Of a stretch of DNA of 64,000 nucleotides, positions 53,642-62,679 are shown one piece after another (the first letter of the stretch is position 1; every line of letters starts with the position of its first letter). This DNA is from Mycobacterium sp. E1214 (GTDB lineage: Bacteria > Actinomycetota > Actinomycetes > Mycobacteriales > Mycobacteriaceae). A program made the translations under genes and the position numbers. Below the pieces are notes generated by a model that searched no databases, had not been told where the DNA came from, and worked only from the letters and a program-made list of their open reading frames with translations. The stretch is taken from assembly GCF_001666755.1 (NCBI RefSeq), contig NZ_LZJC01000050.1, positions 1 to 64,000 of the forward strand, in the 5' to 3' direction.

Positions 53642-54163
53642 ATGACCAGACTTCATGTGACTATTTGCGTCGGTGCTATTTCACTCAGCTCACTAGCTGG
53701 CTGCACAGCTCATGCTGATACACCCGCGTTTCCCGACCTTAGCCGTTACGCTACCGTTGACCCGAGCGACTATACAATTGATGTTCCCAATCCAGGGCGA
53801 CCACCACTGTCGACCGTTTACTTCATCACACCCGATGGTGTTGTATGCAACTTTGTGCCGGATCAAGCACAGTGCAGCGGAAACAATTTCCCGTCGGTAC
53901 CACCCGCGACCACTAAGCCCGGCGCGAGCGGCGCAGCAGTAAATTGGATAGGAACTACTACCGGCCTTAAGCAGACCAATGAAGGAGAGCCGTCGCGAGT
54001 AATCGATGGTCGACCTATTAAAACGCTTCCACCGCTGCACGCTATATCTGTAAATAACATCATCTGCGGAGTGGACAATTCAGGTATGACGGCCTGTAAG
54101 GATTCGCAAGGCCGTGGCTTTGTACTCTCACCACATGGTTCGGGTTGGCTGCCTCATGTGTGA
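53642..54163 (+). CDS. AT-rich small lipoprotein
   Basis: Protein of 173 residues from ATG 53642; an ATG at 53621 is also possible. Residues 1-21 form a lipoprotein signal with lipobox LAGC, so the mature protein is lipidated on the cysteine and attached to the membrane outer face. The rest contains repeated-like patterns VYFITPDGVVCNFVPDQAQCSG and NNIICGVDNSGMTACKD, with four cysteines for two probable disulfides. I recognise the fold only as one common to small mycobacterial exported proteins. Base composition is unlike its surroundings: 25 of 60 bases are G+C at 54001-54060. It lies 40 bases after the DUF4185 gene and shares its low G+C. Confidence 0.78.
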   Translation: MTRLHVTICVGAISLSSLAGCTAHADTPAFPDLSRYATVDPSDYTIDVPNPGRPPLSTVYFITPDGVVCNFVPDQAQCSGNNFPSVPPATTKPGASGAAVNWIGTTTGLKQTNEGEPSRVIDGRPIKTLPPLHAISVNNIICGVDNSGMTACKDSQGRGFVLSPHGSGWLPHV

Positions 54164-54305
54164 AGGCAGTAGTTGATATGACGGCTACTCGCCACCGGGC
54201 CACAGAAGATCTGCGCGACGACAGCTTCGTTCGCTAATTGTTCTCTCGGCAGCCGGTAGGTGGCAGCCCCTCGCTGAAACGGTCAGGAAGCTCGGGGTCC
54301 ATGCC
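54164..54305. other. 142-bp gap after the lipoprotein gene
   Basis: It separates two convergent genes. I see no gene, clear hairpin or repeat; composition returns towards the local high G+C in its right half. Confidence 0.35.
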
Positions 54306-54770
54306 TTAAGGCGCCGCGAAGTCACCCACCGCGGTCATTTTGTTGCCATCAAAGGCGGTGGCGAAGCCGCCCGCACCGAATGCGCAGTTTGTGATGATCG
54401 CCCGGTGCGGCGGGCTTTGCATCCACGAATCGAGGGCCTGGTTCGGGTTCGCAGCGGTTCCGGTGCCCCAATAGACGATCTCGCCCGTGGCGTGAGTCCT
54501 GTAACCCGCCTCGGCGATGCGCGTCTGGGGCGACGAGCCGTCCGATCCGATGTGTCCGCTTAAGCCGCTGTGCAGCATGTCGTCGGCGTGCCGTTGCGCT
54601 GCTGCCGTCAGGCGCGCGTCGTCGCGGATCGCACCGCACGGCGAACGCAACCCGTTGATGCCGGTGTACAGCGCTGTGCCCAAACCGTCTGCGCGCGCTT
54701 GAATTTCAGGAGCGGCGACCAAGACACAGCAAGCGGATACGACTGCGACGATCTTGATTCTGTCCGTCAT
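54306..54770 (-). CDS. Secreted CAP-domain protein
   Basis: Protein of 154 residues from ATG 54770, preceded by AAGAGG. Residues 1-27 are a signal peptide ending QARA. The CAP (SCP/PR-1) domain is short: LTAAAQRHADDMLHSG, LSGHIGSDGSSPQTRIAEAGY, TGEIVYWGTG and WMQSPPHRAIITNCAFGAGGFA. Catalytic-type or metal-binding residues of CAP proteins (two histidines, two glutamates) are partly present: H in SGHIG, E in TGEIV, H in PPHR. Bacterial CAP proteins may bind lipids or act on the cell wall; the role is unknown. It is convergent with the lipoprotein gene. Confidence 0.88.
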   Translation of the reverse strand: MTDRIKIVAVVSACCVLVAAPEIQARADGLGTALYTGINGLRSPCGAIRDDARLTAAAQRHADDMLHSGLSGHIGSDGSSPQTRIAEAGYRTHATGEIVYWGTGTAANPNQALDSWMQSPPHRAIITNCAFGAGGFATAFDGNKMTAVGDFAAP

Positions 54771-54923
54771 AGGGCCTCTTAGCCGAGCGCTGTGCTGTTT
54801 TCCGTTAAGCAAGCTAACCATACTGGACCAGGCGGCGTTCCAAATTCGCCATCACGGGAGCCAGTGCTGGGGAGGCGGACACAGTCCTGCTGCCAACGAA
54901 TAGAGAACCGATTTACAGATGTC

Positions 54924-55697
54924 TCACGAATCGAATGGCGCCAATCGCACGGCCAAGGGCATCCCGCAGCGAACCAGCAGCGCGAACCGCCCCTGCGGAA
55001 CGGCCGCCGCCTCGGCGCGAATCATCGTCACCAGTTCACGCTTGAAGTCGCCTCGCGGGTAACGCCTGAGAACCTCAGTGACGTTGCCGGGCGCGACGTC
55101 CCACACGCGCAGTCCCGCACCGTCGACCATCGCTCCCCATTGCAGATAACAGCCGAGCGCACCGTCGGTGTCGATTGTGATGCCTGGCGTCGTGTGCACA
55201 CAGATACCGTCGGCGAGCAGCTGGGCGCGCTCGTCGGCGACGCCCGTGTTATTGGCGCATCCCAGAGTTCGCTCGGCGCTGGCGAGGGTGAAATCCTGGT
55301 TCGCCGTTGGGTTGACGATGCCGTAGTCGTGCAGCAGCGCCCCGCAATAGAAGAGTTCGTCGTCGAGTTGACACCCATCGACCGCCGCGAGCGCGTTGCC
55401 GTACAGCCAGGTGCGATAGGAGTGCCCCTGCAGGGTCGCCGGCAGTTCCGCGCACGCTTCTTCGGCCTCGCGCGCGAACCTGGAATCGGGCACCTGGAAT
55501 GCGGCGAGGTCGACGTGCGCTGCCGCCGCGGGAACCGCGCCCAGCGCGAGCTTGACCCTTCCGACGGCATTGGCCCATTGGCCCACCGCCGTCGCTACGA
55601 CCAGGCGTCGGCGCTCGGCCCGCGACAACTGGCCGCCGGTGCGACGGGTCCAGCTCAGGCCGCCCAACCGGTTCGGATCCGGTGTTCTGGCGGTCAT
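54924..55697 (-). CDS. HD-domain protein
   Basis: Protein of about 257 residues from ATG 55697; further in-frame starts exist up to 55739. The HD metal-site signature is visible as HSYRTWLYGNAL followed by ALLHDYG, with a later candidate CVHTTPG. HD proteins are metal-dependent phosphohydrolases acting on nucleotides or signal molecules. Substrate unknown; no partner domain is fused. The frame's 5' end is near tRNA-Ser(CGA). Start choice is uncertain because no strong ribosome-binding site is seen. Confidence 0.8.
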   Translation of the reverse strand: MTARTPDPNRLGGLSWTRRTGGQLSRAERRRLVVATAVGQWANAVGRVKLALGAVPAAAAHVDLAAFQVPDSRFAREAEEACAELPATLQGHSYRTWLYGNALAAVDGCQLDDELFYCGALLHDYGIVNPTANQDFTLASAERTLGCANNTGVADERAQLLADGICVHTTPGITIDTDGALGCYLQWGAMVDGAGLRVWDVAPGNVTEVLRRYPRGDFKRELVTMIRAEAAAVPQGRFALLVRCGMPLAVRLAPFDS

Positions 55698-55878
55698 CAG
55701 CTCGCCGTCCAGAGGTCGCATTGCGGCGAATAAACGCACGCGGCGGATCGCGAGCTGAAGCCTGCGTCGGCCATCGTGAGAATCTATATCGGGCCCGAGC
55801 GCCAGTGGAGTGCGCCCAGAGCGGCACGCAGGCGGCTCTCGGCGTTGGCTTCGGCCCGCTGGGGCAGGACGAGCACAC

Positions 55879-55894
55879 CAGCGCTTTCGCGCTG
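55879..55894 (-). terminator. Hairpin after tRNA-Ser(CGA)
   Basis: On the minus strand CAGCGC-GAAA-GCGCTG forms a perfect 6-bp stem with a GAAA loop, seven bases beyond the encoded CCA. No T tract follows, which is common for mycobacterial terminators. Confidence 0.5.
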
Positions 55895-55901
55895 ACGATT
55901 T

Positions 55902-55991
55902 TGGCGGTGGCGGAGGGATTTGAACCCTCGGACGGTTTTAGCCGTCACACGCTTTCGAGGCGTGCTCCTTAGGCCGCTCGGACACGCCACC
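55902..55991 (-). tRNA. tRNA-Ser (anticodon CGA), CCA encoded
   Basis: On the minus strand GGTGGCG (55991-55985) pairs with CGCCACC (55912-55906), then discriminator G and CCA. The loop CTCGAAA gives anticodon CGA (55957-55955), reading UCG. A long variable arm (ACGGCTAAAACCGT) marks a class II serine tRNA. T arm GGTTCAAATCC. Confidence 0.96.
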
Positions 55992-55998
55992 GCCGAGC

Positions 55999-56004
55999 AG
56001 CTTA
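55999..56004 (-). promoter_or_regulatory. -10 element of tRNA-Ser(CGA)
   Basis: Minus-strand TAAGCT ends seven bases before the mature 5' end at 55991, the same geometry as for tRNA-Ser(GGA) and the SRP RNA. Confidence 0.45.
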
Positions 56005-56020
56005 CCGAACCGATGCCCGC

Positions 56021-56479
56021 TCACCCCAATCGCTGGTTGGCGAAGAACATCTCCAGTGGCGCAGCGCACTCCGCGGCGAGCACCCCGCCGCGGACCTGCG
56101 GGCGGTGGTTGAGCCGACGATCGCGAACCACGTCCCACAGCGAACCCACCGCGCCGGTCTTGGGTTCCCAGGCGCCGAACACCAGCCGCGCCACCCGCGC
56201 CAGCACCAGAGCCCCGGCGCACATGGTGCAGGGTTCGACGGTCACGGCCAGCGTGGCGCCCTCCAGCCGCCAGCCGTCCCCGAGCACTCCGGCCGCCGCA
56301 CGCAGCGCCAACACCTCGGCATGGGCGGTCGGGTCGCTCAGCTTTTCGCGGGCGTTCACCGCCCGGGCCAGCTCGGAACCGTCGGCGCCGACCACCACCG
56401 CGCCGATCGGCACGTCACGCGGCCCTGCCGTCACCGCGACGGACAAAGCGGACCGGATCAGGTCTTCGTCAGAGATCAC
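56021..56479 (-). CDS. tadA: tRNA-specific adenosine deaminase TadA
   Basis: Cytidine-deaminase-fold enzyme of 152 residues from GTG 56479; an ATG at 56524 would add 15 residues with no match to the family. The zinc-site residues are H53 and E55 in TAHAEV and C84 and C87 in PCTMC. The C-terminal NHRPQVRGGV and FFANQR segments are typical of TadA. It converts adenosine 34 of tRNA-Arg(ACG) to inosine. The adjacent upstream gene encodes its usual actinobacterial companion. Confidence 0.95.
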   Translation of the reverse strand: MISDEDLIRSALSVAVTAGPRDVPIGAVVVGADGSELARAVNAREKLSDPTAHAEVLALRAAAGVLGDGWRLEGATLAVTVEPCTMCAGALVLARVARLVFGAWEPKTGAVGSLWDVVRDRRLNHRPQVRGGVLAAECAAPLEMFFANQRLG

Positions 56480-56575
56480 CGACCGAGCCTGACTGCGGCG
56501 ACCCGCTTCGCCCGGCTCCCTCATTAGTGGCGACCCGCGGCGCCGGGCTTGCGATCGCCACGGCCGCGCTCGCGA

Positions 56576-57097
56576 TCACCGACCGAGGCGGTCGATCACC
56601 GCCGACAGCTGATCGGCGAAGCCCATCTCGCGGGCGATGCGGCCGAGCTGCTCATCGGCGTAGAGGTCGGTCTCGTCGAGGATGACCCCCAACACCGCCT
56701 CCGGCAGCCCGATGTCCGACAGCAACCCCAGGTCACCCTCTTCGAAGGGGTCGGAATCCTCGAGGTCGTCGGGGTCGAGGTCGGCGTCCAGCTTGTCCAG
56801 GACCTCGGCGGCGATGTCGTAGTCCAGCGCGGCGGTGGCGTCCGACAGCAACAACCGCGTCCCCGACGGGGCGGGGCGCACGATCACGAAGAACTCGTCG
56901 TCAACGTCGAGCAGGCCGAACACGGCCCCGGAGCTGCGCAGCTCTCGCAGTTCCGTCTCGGCGGCCTTGAGGCTCGTCAGGGATTTGGCGGCCAAGGGAG
57001 AGCAGCGCCACTGGCCCTCTTCACGCACGACCGCGACGCCAAAACCGTCCGGCGTATCCGCGGACAGGCCCTGGGCAGAGGCCCGTTGTGCTCCCAT
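56576..57097 (-). CDS. TadA-associated protein (Rv3753c type)
   Basis: Protein of 173 residues, acidic, without catalytic motifs that I can identify. Recognisable parts are [33 protein letters not shown], the acidic [21 protein letters not shown] and [31 protein letters not shown]. It is the protein consistently found next to tadA in actinobacteria and annotated by association. It precedes tadA on the same strand and is divergent from tyrA. Confidence 0.9.
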   Translation of the reverse strand: MGAQRASAQGLSADTPDGFGVAVVREEGQWRCSPLAAKSLTSLKAAETELRELRSSGAVFGLLDVDDEFFVIVRPAPSGTRLLLSDATAALDYDIAAEVLDKLDADLDPDDLEDSDPFEEGDLGLLSDIGLPEAVLGVILDETDLYADEQLGRIAREMGFADQLSAVIDRLGR

Positions 57098-57210
57098 GGG
57101 CGCTTACGGTAGTCCGTGACCAGGCCCCTGACCAGACGGCGCCGACCGCGCCCGCGACCCCGCCCCATCTGGCGGCGCCGCGGCTTGCCGAATGTGCCAA
57201 CCTTTTAAGT

Positions 57211-58182
57211 GTGGCCAGCCCTTCCTCGCGAACTCCGGTGTGCGTGCTGGGGCTGGGGCTCATCGGAGGCTCGATCATGCGGGCCGCCACCGCGGCCGGC
57301 TACCAGGTGTTCGGCTATAACCGCTCGGTCGAGGGTGCCCACGGCGCGGTCGCCGACGGCTACGACGCGAGCACCGATCTAACCGCCACGCTGAACCGGG
57401 CCGCGGACACCGGCGCGCTGATCGTGCTGGCCGTGCCGGTGCCGGCGTTGGCGGGCATGCTGCGCCACATCGCCGACCTTGCCCCCGGTTGCCCGCTGAC
57501 CGACGTCACCAGCGTGAAGAAGGCGGTGCTCGACGAGGTCGTCGCGGCCGGGCTGCGCGGCCGTTTCGTCGGCGGTCACCCGATGACGGGCACCGCGCAC
57601 TCCGGCTGGACCGCCGGGCACGCCGGCCTGTTTACCGGCGCCCCGTGGGTGCTCAGCGTCGACGACGACGTGGACCCCGCGGTGTGGTCGCTGGCGATGC
57701 GGTTGGCCCTGGACTGTGGCGCGGTGGTGGTGCCGGCCCGGTCCGACGAGCACGACGCCGCGGCGGCCGCCATCTCGCACCTGCCGCACCTGCTGGCCGA
57801 GGCGCTGGCCGTCATCGCCGGCGAGGTGCCGCTGGCCTTCGCGCTGGCCGCGGGGTCGTTCCGCGACGGCACCCGGGTGGCGGCCACGGCCCCCGACCTG
57901 GTGCGCGCGATGTGCGAAGCCAACTCCGACCAGCTGGCGCCGACGGCCGACCGCGTCATCGAGCTGCTCAGCCGCGCCCGCGACGCGCTGGCCCACCACG
58001 AACCGGTGGCCGACCTCATCGAAGCCGGGCACGCTGCCCGGACGCGCTATGACAGCTTTCCGCGGTCCGACATCGTGCACATCGTCATCGGCGCGGAGAA
58101 CTGGCGTCAGGAATTGGCCGCCGCCGGGCGCGCGGGCGGGGTGATCAGATCCGCTCTGCCAAGCCTGGATAGTCCACGATGA
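57211..58182 (+). CDS. tyrA: Prephenate dehydrogenase
   Basis: Protein of 323 residues from GTG 57211. The NAD motif is GLGLIGGS; the substrate-binding [12 protein letters not shown] and a following helical dimerisation domain ([21 protein letters not shown]) fit TyrA. It oxidises prephenate to 4-hydroxyphenylpyruvate in tyrosine synthesis. The frame is open upstream, but CTTTTAAGTGTGG at the GTG marks a composition break consistent with promoter DNA. Convergent with the glycolipid-binding-type gene, with a 38-bp overlap of the two 3' ends. Position matches Rv3754. Confidence 0.93.
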   Translation: MASPSSRTPVCVLGLGLIGGSIMRAATAAGYQVFGYNRSVEGAHGAVADGYDASTDLTATLNRAADTGALIVLAVPVPALAGMLRHIADLAPGCPLTDVTSVKKAVLDEVVAAGLRGRFVGGHPMTGTAHSGWTAGHAGLFTGAPWVLSVDDDVDPAVWSLAMRLALDCGAVVVPARSDEHDAAAAAISHLPHLLAEALAVIAGEVPLAFALAAGSFRDGTRVAATAPDLVRAMCEANSDQLAPTADRVIELLSRARDALAHHEPVADLIEAGHAARTRYDSFPRSDIVHIVIGAENWRQELAAAGRAGGVIRSALPSLDSPR

Positions 58183-58744
58183 AACCGTCTTCGTCGACGC
58201 TCACGGTGGTATCGGAGATAGGTGACCGCAGCTTGATGCCGTCGAGGGTTCCGGTGCTGGTGTAATTCACCACGGCCGCCGTGACCGACATCTCCGGCAG
58301 GTTCACATAGACGACGGGCAGCGCCACCGAGTCCGCCCGCTGCTGCAGGCTCAGCCGCCGGATCGGCAGTGCGTTGAAGAACGGGCTGAACTCGACGTCG
58401 ACATCGAGCGCACCGTTGTAGGCCGCGCGCCGCTCCCCCTGATGGTCGGTCACCAGCCACATGTTCTCGTCGTCGCGGGCGAACGAGATGACGCGCTCCC
58501 GCTCGGCGGAGGTGACGGTCATGCCGAGCCGCTTGGTCGCGCCCGTCTCGTCGGTCTGCAGGTCGTAATACGCGCCGAACGCCGGATTGCCGGGGGTGGC
58601 GGCCGCCACAATGCGGCCGTTGGCCTTGATTCTGTTGCCGGACACCTGTATTCGCACCGACTCCATCCGGGAGACGTCCTGGGCGCGCCACGTGAGCATT
58701 GCTTGCCACACGCGCCGACTGGGATCAGAGGGGGCTGCGTTCAC
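58145..58744 (-). CDS. Putative glycolipid-binding family protein (Rv3755c type)
   Basis: Protein of 199 residues. The pattern [17 protein letters not shown] strand, [47 protein letters not shown] and [11 protein letters not shown] matches the PF06475 'putative glycolipid-binding' family; its function is unproven. The GTG start abuts the proZ stop directly with no gap, so it is likely the last gene of the pro operon. No signal peptide. A link to osmoprotectant import is not evident beyond the shared transcript. Confidence 0.83.
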   Translation of the reverse strand: MNAAPSDPSRRVWQAMLTWRAQDVSRMESVRIQVSGNRIKANGRIVAAATPGNPAFGAYYDLQTDETGATKRLGMTVTSAERERVISFARDDENMWLVTDHQGERRAAYNGALDVDVEFSPFFNALPIRRLSLQQRADSVALPVVYVNLPEMSVTAAVVNYTSTGTLDGIKLRSPISDTTVSVDEDGFIVDYPGLAERI

Positions 58745-59461
58745 TCATCTACCGTAAGACGTCCAGCCCGCCCGCGAGGGAAGTGCCCGATAAGTGTGGC
58801 GCAGTCGCCCTGCGCCCGGCTGCGAGAGCCACACCGCCAGGGCGAGCAGGCCGTCGAGGGCGAGCGCCAGTACGGCCACCATGACGGCGCCCACCAGCGC
58901 CAGGGAGAACTCCCGCTCCTTGATTCCGTCGATGAGGTACCTGCCCAGCCCGCCGAGGCTGGCGTAGGCGGCGACGGTCGCGGTCGCGACCACTTGAAGC
59001 GTCGCGTTGCGTAAGCCGCCCAGGATCAACGGCAACGCGTTAGGCACCTCGGCGCGCAACAACACCTGAGTCTCGGTCATGCCCATGGCCCGGGCGGCGT
59101 CGACGACCGTCGGCTCCACACTGGTGATGCCCGCGTAGGTGCCGGCCAGCAGCGCGGGGACGCCGAGCAGCATCAGGGCCACTATCGGAGGGCCCAGGCC
59201 CAGCCCGAACAGCAACGTCCCGAGCAGCAGCACCCCCAGCGTCGGCAACGAGCGCAACCCGTTCACGGCGCCCACGACGAGCAGGGTGCCGCGGCGGGTG
59301 TGCCCGACGATCAGGCCGAGGGGAACGGCGATCAGCACCGACGCGCCCACCGCGATGGCGGTGTACTCGAGGTGCTCGAGCACGCGGGCCGCCAGGCCGA
59401 CCGGACCCGTCCAGTTGTCGGCGGTCAACAGGTAGGTGACGGCCCTGCCCACGAAGTTCAC
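58745..59461 (-). CDS. proZ: Osmoprotectant ABC transporter permease
   Basis: Protein of 238 residues with about six membrane helices and the permease EAA-type loop (DAARAMGMTETQVLLRAEVPNALPLILGGLR) before the final helices. GTG 59461 overlaps the proW stop by four bases. With ProW it forms the membrane channel for glycine betaine or related solutes. Confidence 0.93.
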   Translation of the reverse strand: MNFVGRAVTYLLTADNWTGPVGLAARVLEHLEYTAIAVGASVLIAVPLGLIVGHTRRGTLLVVGAVNGLRSLPTLGVLLLGTLLFGLGLGPPIVALMLLGVPALLAGTYAGITSVEPTVVDAARAMGMTETQVLLRAEVPNALPLILGGLRNATLQVVATATVAAYASLGGLGRYLIDGIKEREFSLALVGAVMVAVLALALDGLLALAVWLSQPGAGRLRHTYRALPSRAGWTSYGR

Positions 59462-60138
59462 CGGGCACCCCCCACAACTGGCGCGGTCACCGGACCCTGG
59501 CCGGTGGTGGCGCGTTCCCACGGGGCGGCCAGCCGGCCCGCCACGACGATGAGCACGTCGATGGCGATCGCCAGCACCAGCAGCGCGATGATCCCGGCGA
59601 GGATCTGATCGCTCTTATCCGTCTGGTAGCCCTGCGTGAACCAGGCGCCCAGGCCGCCGATGCCGATCACCGATCCCACCGACACCATCGCGATGTTGGT
59701 GGCCACCACCACCCGTAGGCCGGCGATCAGCACCGGAACGGCAAGCGGCAGTTCGACTTTGACCACGCGGACGAGGGGGCGGTAGCCGACCGCCGTCGCC
59801 GCGTCGCGCACCACCGCCGGCACCGCGTCGAGCGCCTCGAGCACCGCGCGCACCAGCAGGGCCGCGGTGTAGGCGGTGAGCGCCACCATGACGTTGGCCT
59901 CGTCGAGGACGCGGGTGCCGATGATCGTCGGCAGCGCCACGAACAGCGCGAGCGACGGGATGGTGAATACCACCCCGGCAACCGCCGTCGTCAGCCCGCG
60001 GGCCAGCGGGATCGGCCGCACCGCGGCGCCCAGCGGCACCGCGATCGCCAGCCCGATGAGCACCGGCACCAACGACAACCGCAGGTGCACGACCGTGAGC
60101 CGCCAGGCATCGTCGAGGTGGGTCAGCAGATAATGCAT
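59458..60138 (-). CDS. proW: Osmoprotectant ABC transporter permease
   Basis: Protein of 226 residues with about six membrane helices. The EAA-type loop is DAATAVGYRPLVRVVKVELPLAVPVLIAGLR. Start ATG 60138 lies three bases after the proV stop. Forms a heterodimer with ProZ. Confidence 0.93.
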   Translation of the reverse strand: MHYLLTHLDDAWRLTVVHLRLSLVPVLIGLAIAVPLGAAVRPIPLARGLTTAVAGVVFTIPSLALFVALPTIIGTRVLDEANVMVALTAYTAALLVRAVLEALDAVPAVVRDAATAVGYRPLVRVVKVELPLAVPVLIAGLRVVVATNIAMVSVGSVIGIGGLGAWFTQGYQTDKSDQILAGIIALLVLAIAIDVLIVVAGRLAAPWERATTGQGPVTAPVVGGAR

Positions 60139-60141
60139 CGC

Positions 60142-61242
60142 CTAGGGCCCCGACGCCCGTCGTCGCGCGTCCACCGCGGCCAGCACATCCTCGGCCGACA
60201 CCCCGCCGATCACCTTGCCGCCCTCGTCGACGGCGACGCCGACTCCCGACGGGGACGACAGCGCGGCGTCCAGCGCCTGGCTGAGGTTTCCCCGCGGGAA
60301 CAACAGCGAGCCGACGGCGCCCATGCTGTCGACCAGCGCGGCGCCGGCCGCGCACCGGCGCAGCCCGTCGGCGTCGAGCCACCCGACGGGCGCGCCGGCC
60401 TGGTCCACCACCAGCGTCCATCCACCCGAATGGTGTTGTCGTGCAACAGTTTCGGCGGTCACACAGTCGAGCTCGCGCAAGGGCAGGCCAGTGGCGTCGA
60501 GGAGCTGCAGCCACCGGTAGCCGCGGCCCAGGCCGATAAACCTGGCCACGAAATCGTTCGCGGGGTGCGACAGCAACCGCGCGGGCTCGTCGTATTGCTG
60601 CAGGACGCCACCCTTGAACACGGCGACCTTGTCGGCGAGCCGGAGCGCCTCGTCGATGTCGTGAGTGACGAACACGATCGTCTTGTGCAATTCACTTTGC
60701 AGCCGCAAGATCTCGTCCTGCAGGCCGTGACGCACCACCGGGTCGATGGCCGAGAACGGCTCGTCCATCAGCAGGATGGGCGGGTCGGCGGCCAGCGCCC
60801 TCGCCACCCCGACCCGCTGTTGCTCACCGCCGGACAGCTGTGCGGGATAGCGGGTGGCGAGCTTGGTGTCCAGGCCGACGCGCTCGAGCACGTCGTAGGC
60901 GGCGGCGCGCGCGGCCCGGCGGGGCTGCCCCAGCAACACCGGGACCGTCGCCACGTTGTCGATCACCCGCTGATGCGGCATCAGCCCCGCGTGCTGGATG
61001 ACGTAGCCGATGCCCAGGCGCAGCGTGACGGGGTTGCGGGTGGCCACGTCGGTACCGTCGATCGTGACGGTGCCCGACGTCGGCTCGACCATCCGATTGA
61101 TCATCCGCAGCGCCGTGGTCTTGCCGCTACCGGAGGAACCGACGAACACGGTCAGCTTCCCCTCGGGGACGGTCAGATTCAGTTCGTCGATCGCGGTGGT
61201 GCCGTCGGCGAACGCCTTGCGCACCTTGTCGTAAACGATCAC
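60142..61242 (-). CDS. proV: Osmoprotectant ABC transporter ATPase
   Basis: Protein of 366 residues. Walker A is GSSGSGKTT, signature LSGGEQQR, Walker B ILLMDEPFSA and H-loop VTHD. The last 120 residues carry two CBS-like units (GWTLVVDQAGAPVGWLD, GVGVAVDEGGKVIGGVS), which in OpuA-type transporters sense ionic strength. The ATG overlaps the proX stop by four bases. Confidence 0.95.
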   Translation of the reverse strand: MIVYDKVRKAFADGTTAIDELNLTVPEGKLTVFVGSSGSGKTTALRMINRMVEPTSGTVTIDGTDVATRNPVTLRLGIGYVIQHAGLMPHQRVIDNVATVPVLLGQPRRAARAAAYDVLERVGLDTKLATRYPAQLSGGEQQRVGVARALAADPPILLMDEPFSAIDPVVRHGLQDEILRLQSELHKTIVFVTHDIDEALRLADKVAVFKGGVLQQYDEPARLLSHPANDFVARFIGLGRGYRWLQLLDATGLPLRELDCVTAETVARQHHSGGWTLVVDQAGAPVGWLDADGLRRCAAGAALVDSMGAVGSLLFPRGNLSQALDAALSSPSGVGVAVDEGGKVIGGVSAEDVLAAVDARRRASGP

Positions 61243-62189
61243 GTCACCCCGATCGGATGGTTGAAACCGTTGTCGCGAACCCAGTTTCGCGCCGCCTGGT
61301 CGGGATCCATGCCGGAGTTACCCGAGACGGCGGCGTTGAGGCCGGCCACCCCGGCCGTGGTCAGTTTCGCCGACACGGCGTCCAGCACGTCGCGCAGCCG
61401 TCCCGACTTCTTCTGCGAGTTAAGCAGCGGCACAATGTTTCCGGCCAGAAAATTGTGCTCCGGATCGTCGAGGGCAACCAGGTGATTCTGCAGGATCGCG
61501 GGCGAGGTGCTAAACACGTTGGCCGCGTTGACCCGCCCCTCGGTGAGCGCCCGCACCGTCACCGCGCCGCCGCCGTCGTCGATCGCCAGGAAGTTCCCGG
61601 GCCGGATCACCAGCCCGTATTTCTGCCGCAGTCCCGGCAGACCGGCGGGGCGGGTGGCGAACGCCGCGGGCGCCCCGAATCGGACGTCGGCCGAGTGCGC
61701 CGCCAGATCGCCGATCGATGTGAGGGACCAGGAGTTTGCGGTCCGATCCGTGACCGTGACGGTGTCGGTGTCGCTGGCCGGCGACGGGGTCAGCACCGCC
61801 AGGTCGGCGGGCAGCCGCCCGCCCAACTCCCCCTCGACGGCGTCGAGGGTGGTGACCCGGGATTCGGGCGCGAAATAAAGCAACAGGTTGCCGATGTATT
61901 CCGGCACCAGGTCGATGGAGTGGTCCTTGAGCGCCGGGATGTAGGTCTCTCGGCTGCCGATCCCCATCCGCCGGCCGACATCGAACCCGTTGGCCTGCAA
62001 CGCTTGTGCGTAAATTTCGGCGATGATCTGCGATTCGGTGAAGTCACCGGACCCGACGACAATGGACGTCGGGCTGCGCACCTGCGCTCCGAGCGGATCG
62101 GAGTTGCCGCACGCCGCCGCGACGGCCATTGCCGTCATCCACACTGCCGCCTGAGCGATCGCGCCGTGCAGCCGCGGCAGGAGCGTCAT
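61239..62189 (-). CDS. proX: Osmoprotectant-binding lipoprotein
   Basis: Protein of 316 residues from ATG 62189. A lipoprotein signal with lipobox VAAAC ends near residue 27. The OpuAC-type binding domain follows (IVVGSGDFTESQIIAEIYAQALQANGF, LVPEYIGNLL, NSQKKSGRL). It captures glycine betaine, proline betaine or choline at the outer membrane face for ProVWZ. First gene of the operon; Rv3759c has nearly the same length. Confidence 0.94.
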   Translation of the reverse strand: MTLLPRLHGAIAQAAVWMTAMAVAAACGNSDPLGAQVRSPTSIVVGSGDFTESQIIAEIYAQALQANGFDVGRRMGIGSRETYIPALKDHSIDLVPEYIGNLLLYFAPESRVTTLDAVEGELGGRLPADLAVLTPSPASDTDTVTVTDRTANSWSLTSIGDLAAHSADVRFGAPAAFATRPAGLPGLRQKYGLVIRPGNFLAIDDGGGAVTVRALTEGRVNAANVFSTSPAILQNHLVALDDPEHNFLAGNIVPLLNSQKKSGRLRDVLDAVSAKLTTAGVAGLNAAVSGNSGMDPDQAARNWVRDNGFNHPIGVT

Positions 62190-62291
62190 ACCGCCGACAC
62201 TAACGTCTCGGACGGCCTCGCGACCGGCCCTGCGCAAACCGGGGTGAGCGGTGTGGTTTCAATCCGCGCCGGATCGGACAAAGATGACACT

Positions 62292-62663
62292 ATGAGCAGC
62301 AACACCCCTGCGCCCGGCCAGCCGCCGCACAAGCCTGTCGCCCCGCCGCCGACCGGCGCGGCCGCCACGCCGCCGGCCGGGGCGGCGCGCAAGGATCCGG
62401 CGATCCCGTTCACCCGCGCCGGCGCGTTGTGGTCGTCGCTGACCGTCGGCTTCCTGATCCTGATCGCCTTGCTGGTTTTCATCACCCAGAACACGGCGTC
62501 GACGCGGTTTCAGTTCCTGATGTGGCACTGGAGCCTCCCGTTGGGGGTGGCGATCCTGTTGGCGGCGGTGGTCGGCGGCCTGATCACGGTGGCGGTCGGG
62601 ACCGCGCGCATCGTCCAACTGCGCCGCGCCGCCAAGAAGAATCACGCGGCCACACTGCGCTAG
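62292..62663 (+). CDS. LapA-type two-helix membrane protein (Rv3760 type)
   Basis: Protein of 123 residues: a proline/alanine-rich first 40 residues, then helices at about 47-67 and 79-100, with ITQNTASTRFQFLMWHWSLPLGVAILLAAVVGG characteristic of the LapA/DUF1049 domain broken across them, and a basic tail. Family function is lipopolysaccharide assembly in Gram-negatives; in mycobacteria it is unknown. Divergent from proX, convergent with the next gene. Confidence 0.88.
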   Translation: MSSNTPAPGQPPHKPVAPPPTGAAATPPAGAARKDPAIPFTRAGALWSSLTVGFLILIALLVFITQNTASTRFQFLMWHWSLPLGVAILLAAVVGGLITVAVGTARIVQLRRAAKKNHAATLR

Positions 62664-62679
62664 GCCGGTTGCCGGTCGA

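Noticed and set aside
52475..55991. Genomic island inserted at tRNA-Ser(CGA)
   Set aside because: No integrase, no repeat of the tRNA 3' end near 52-54 kb, and normal genes lie between the island and the tRNA.
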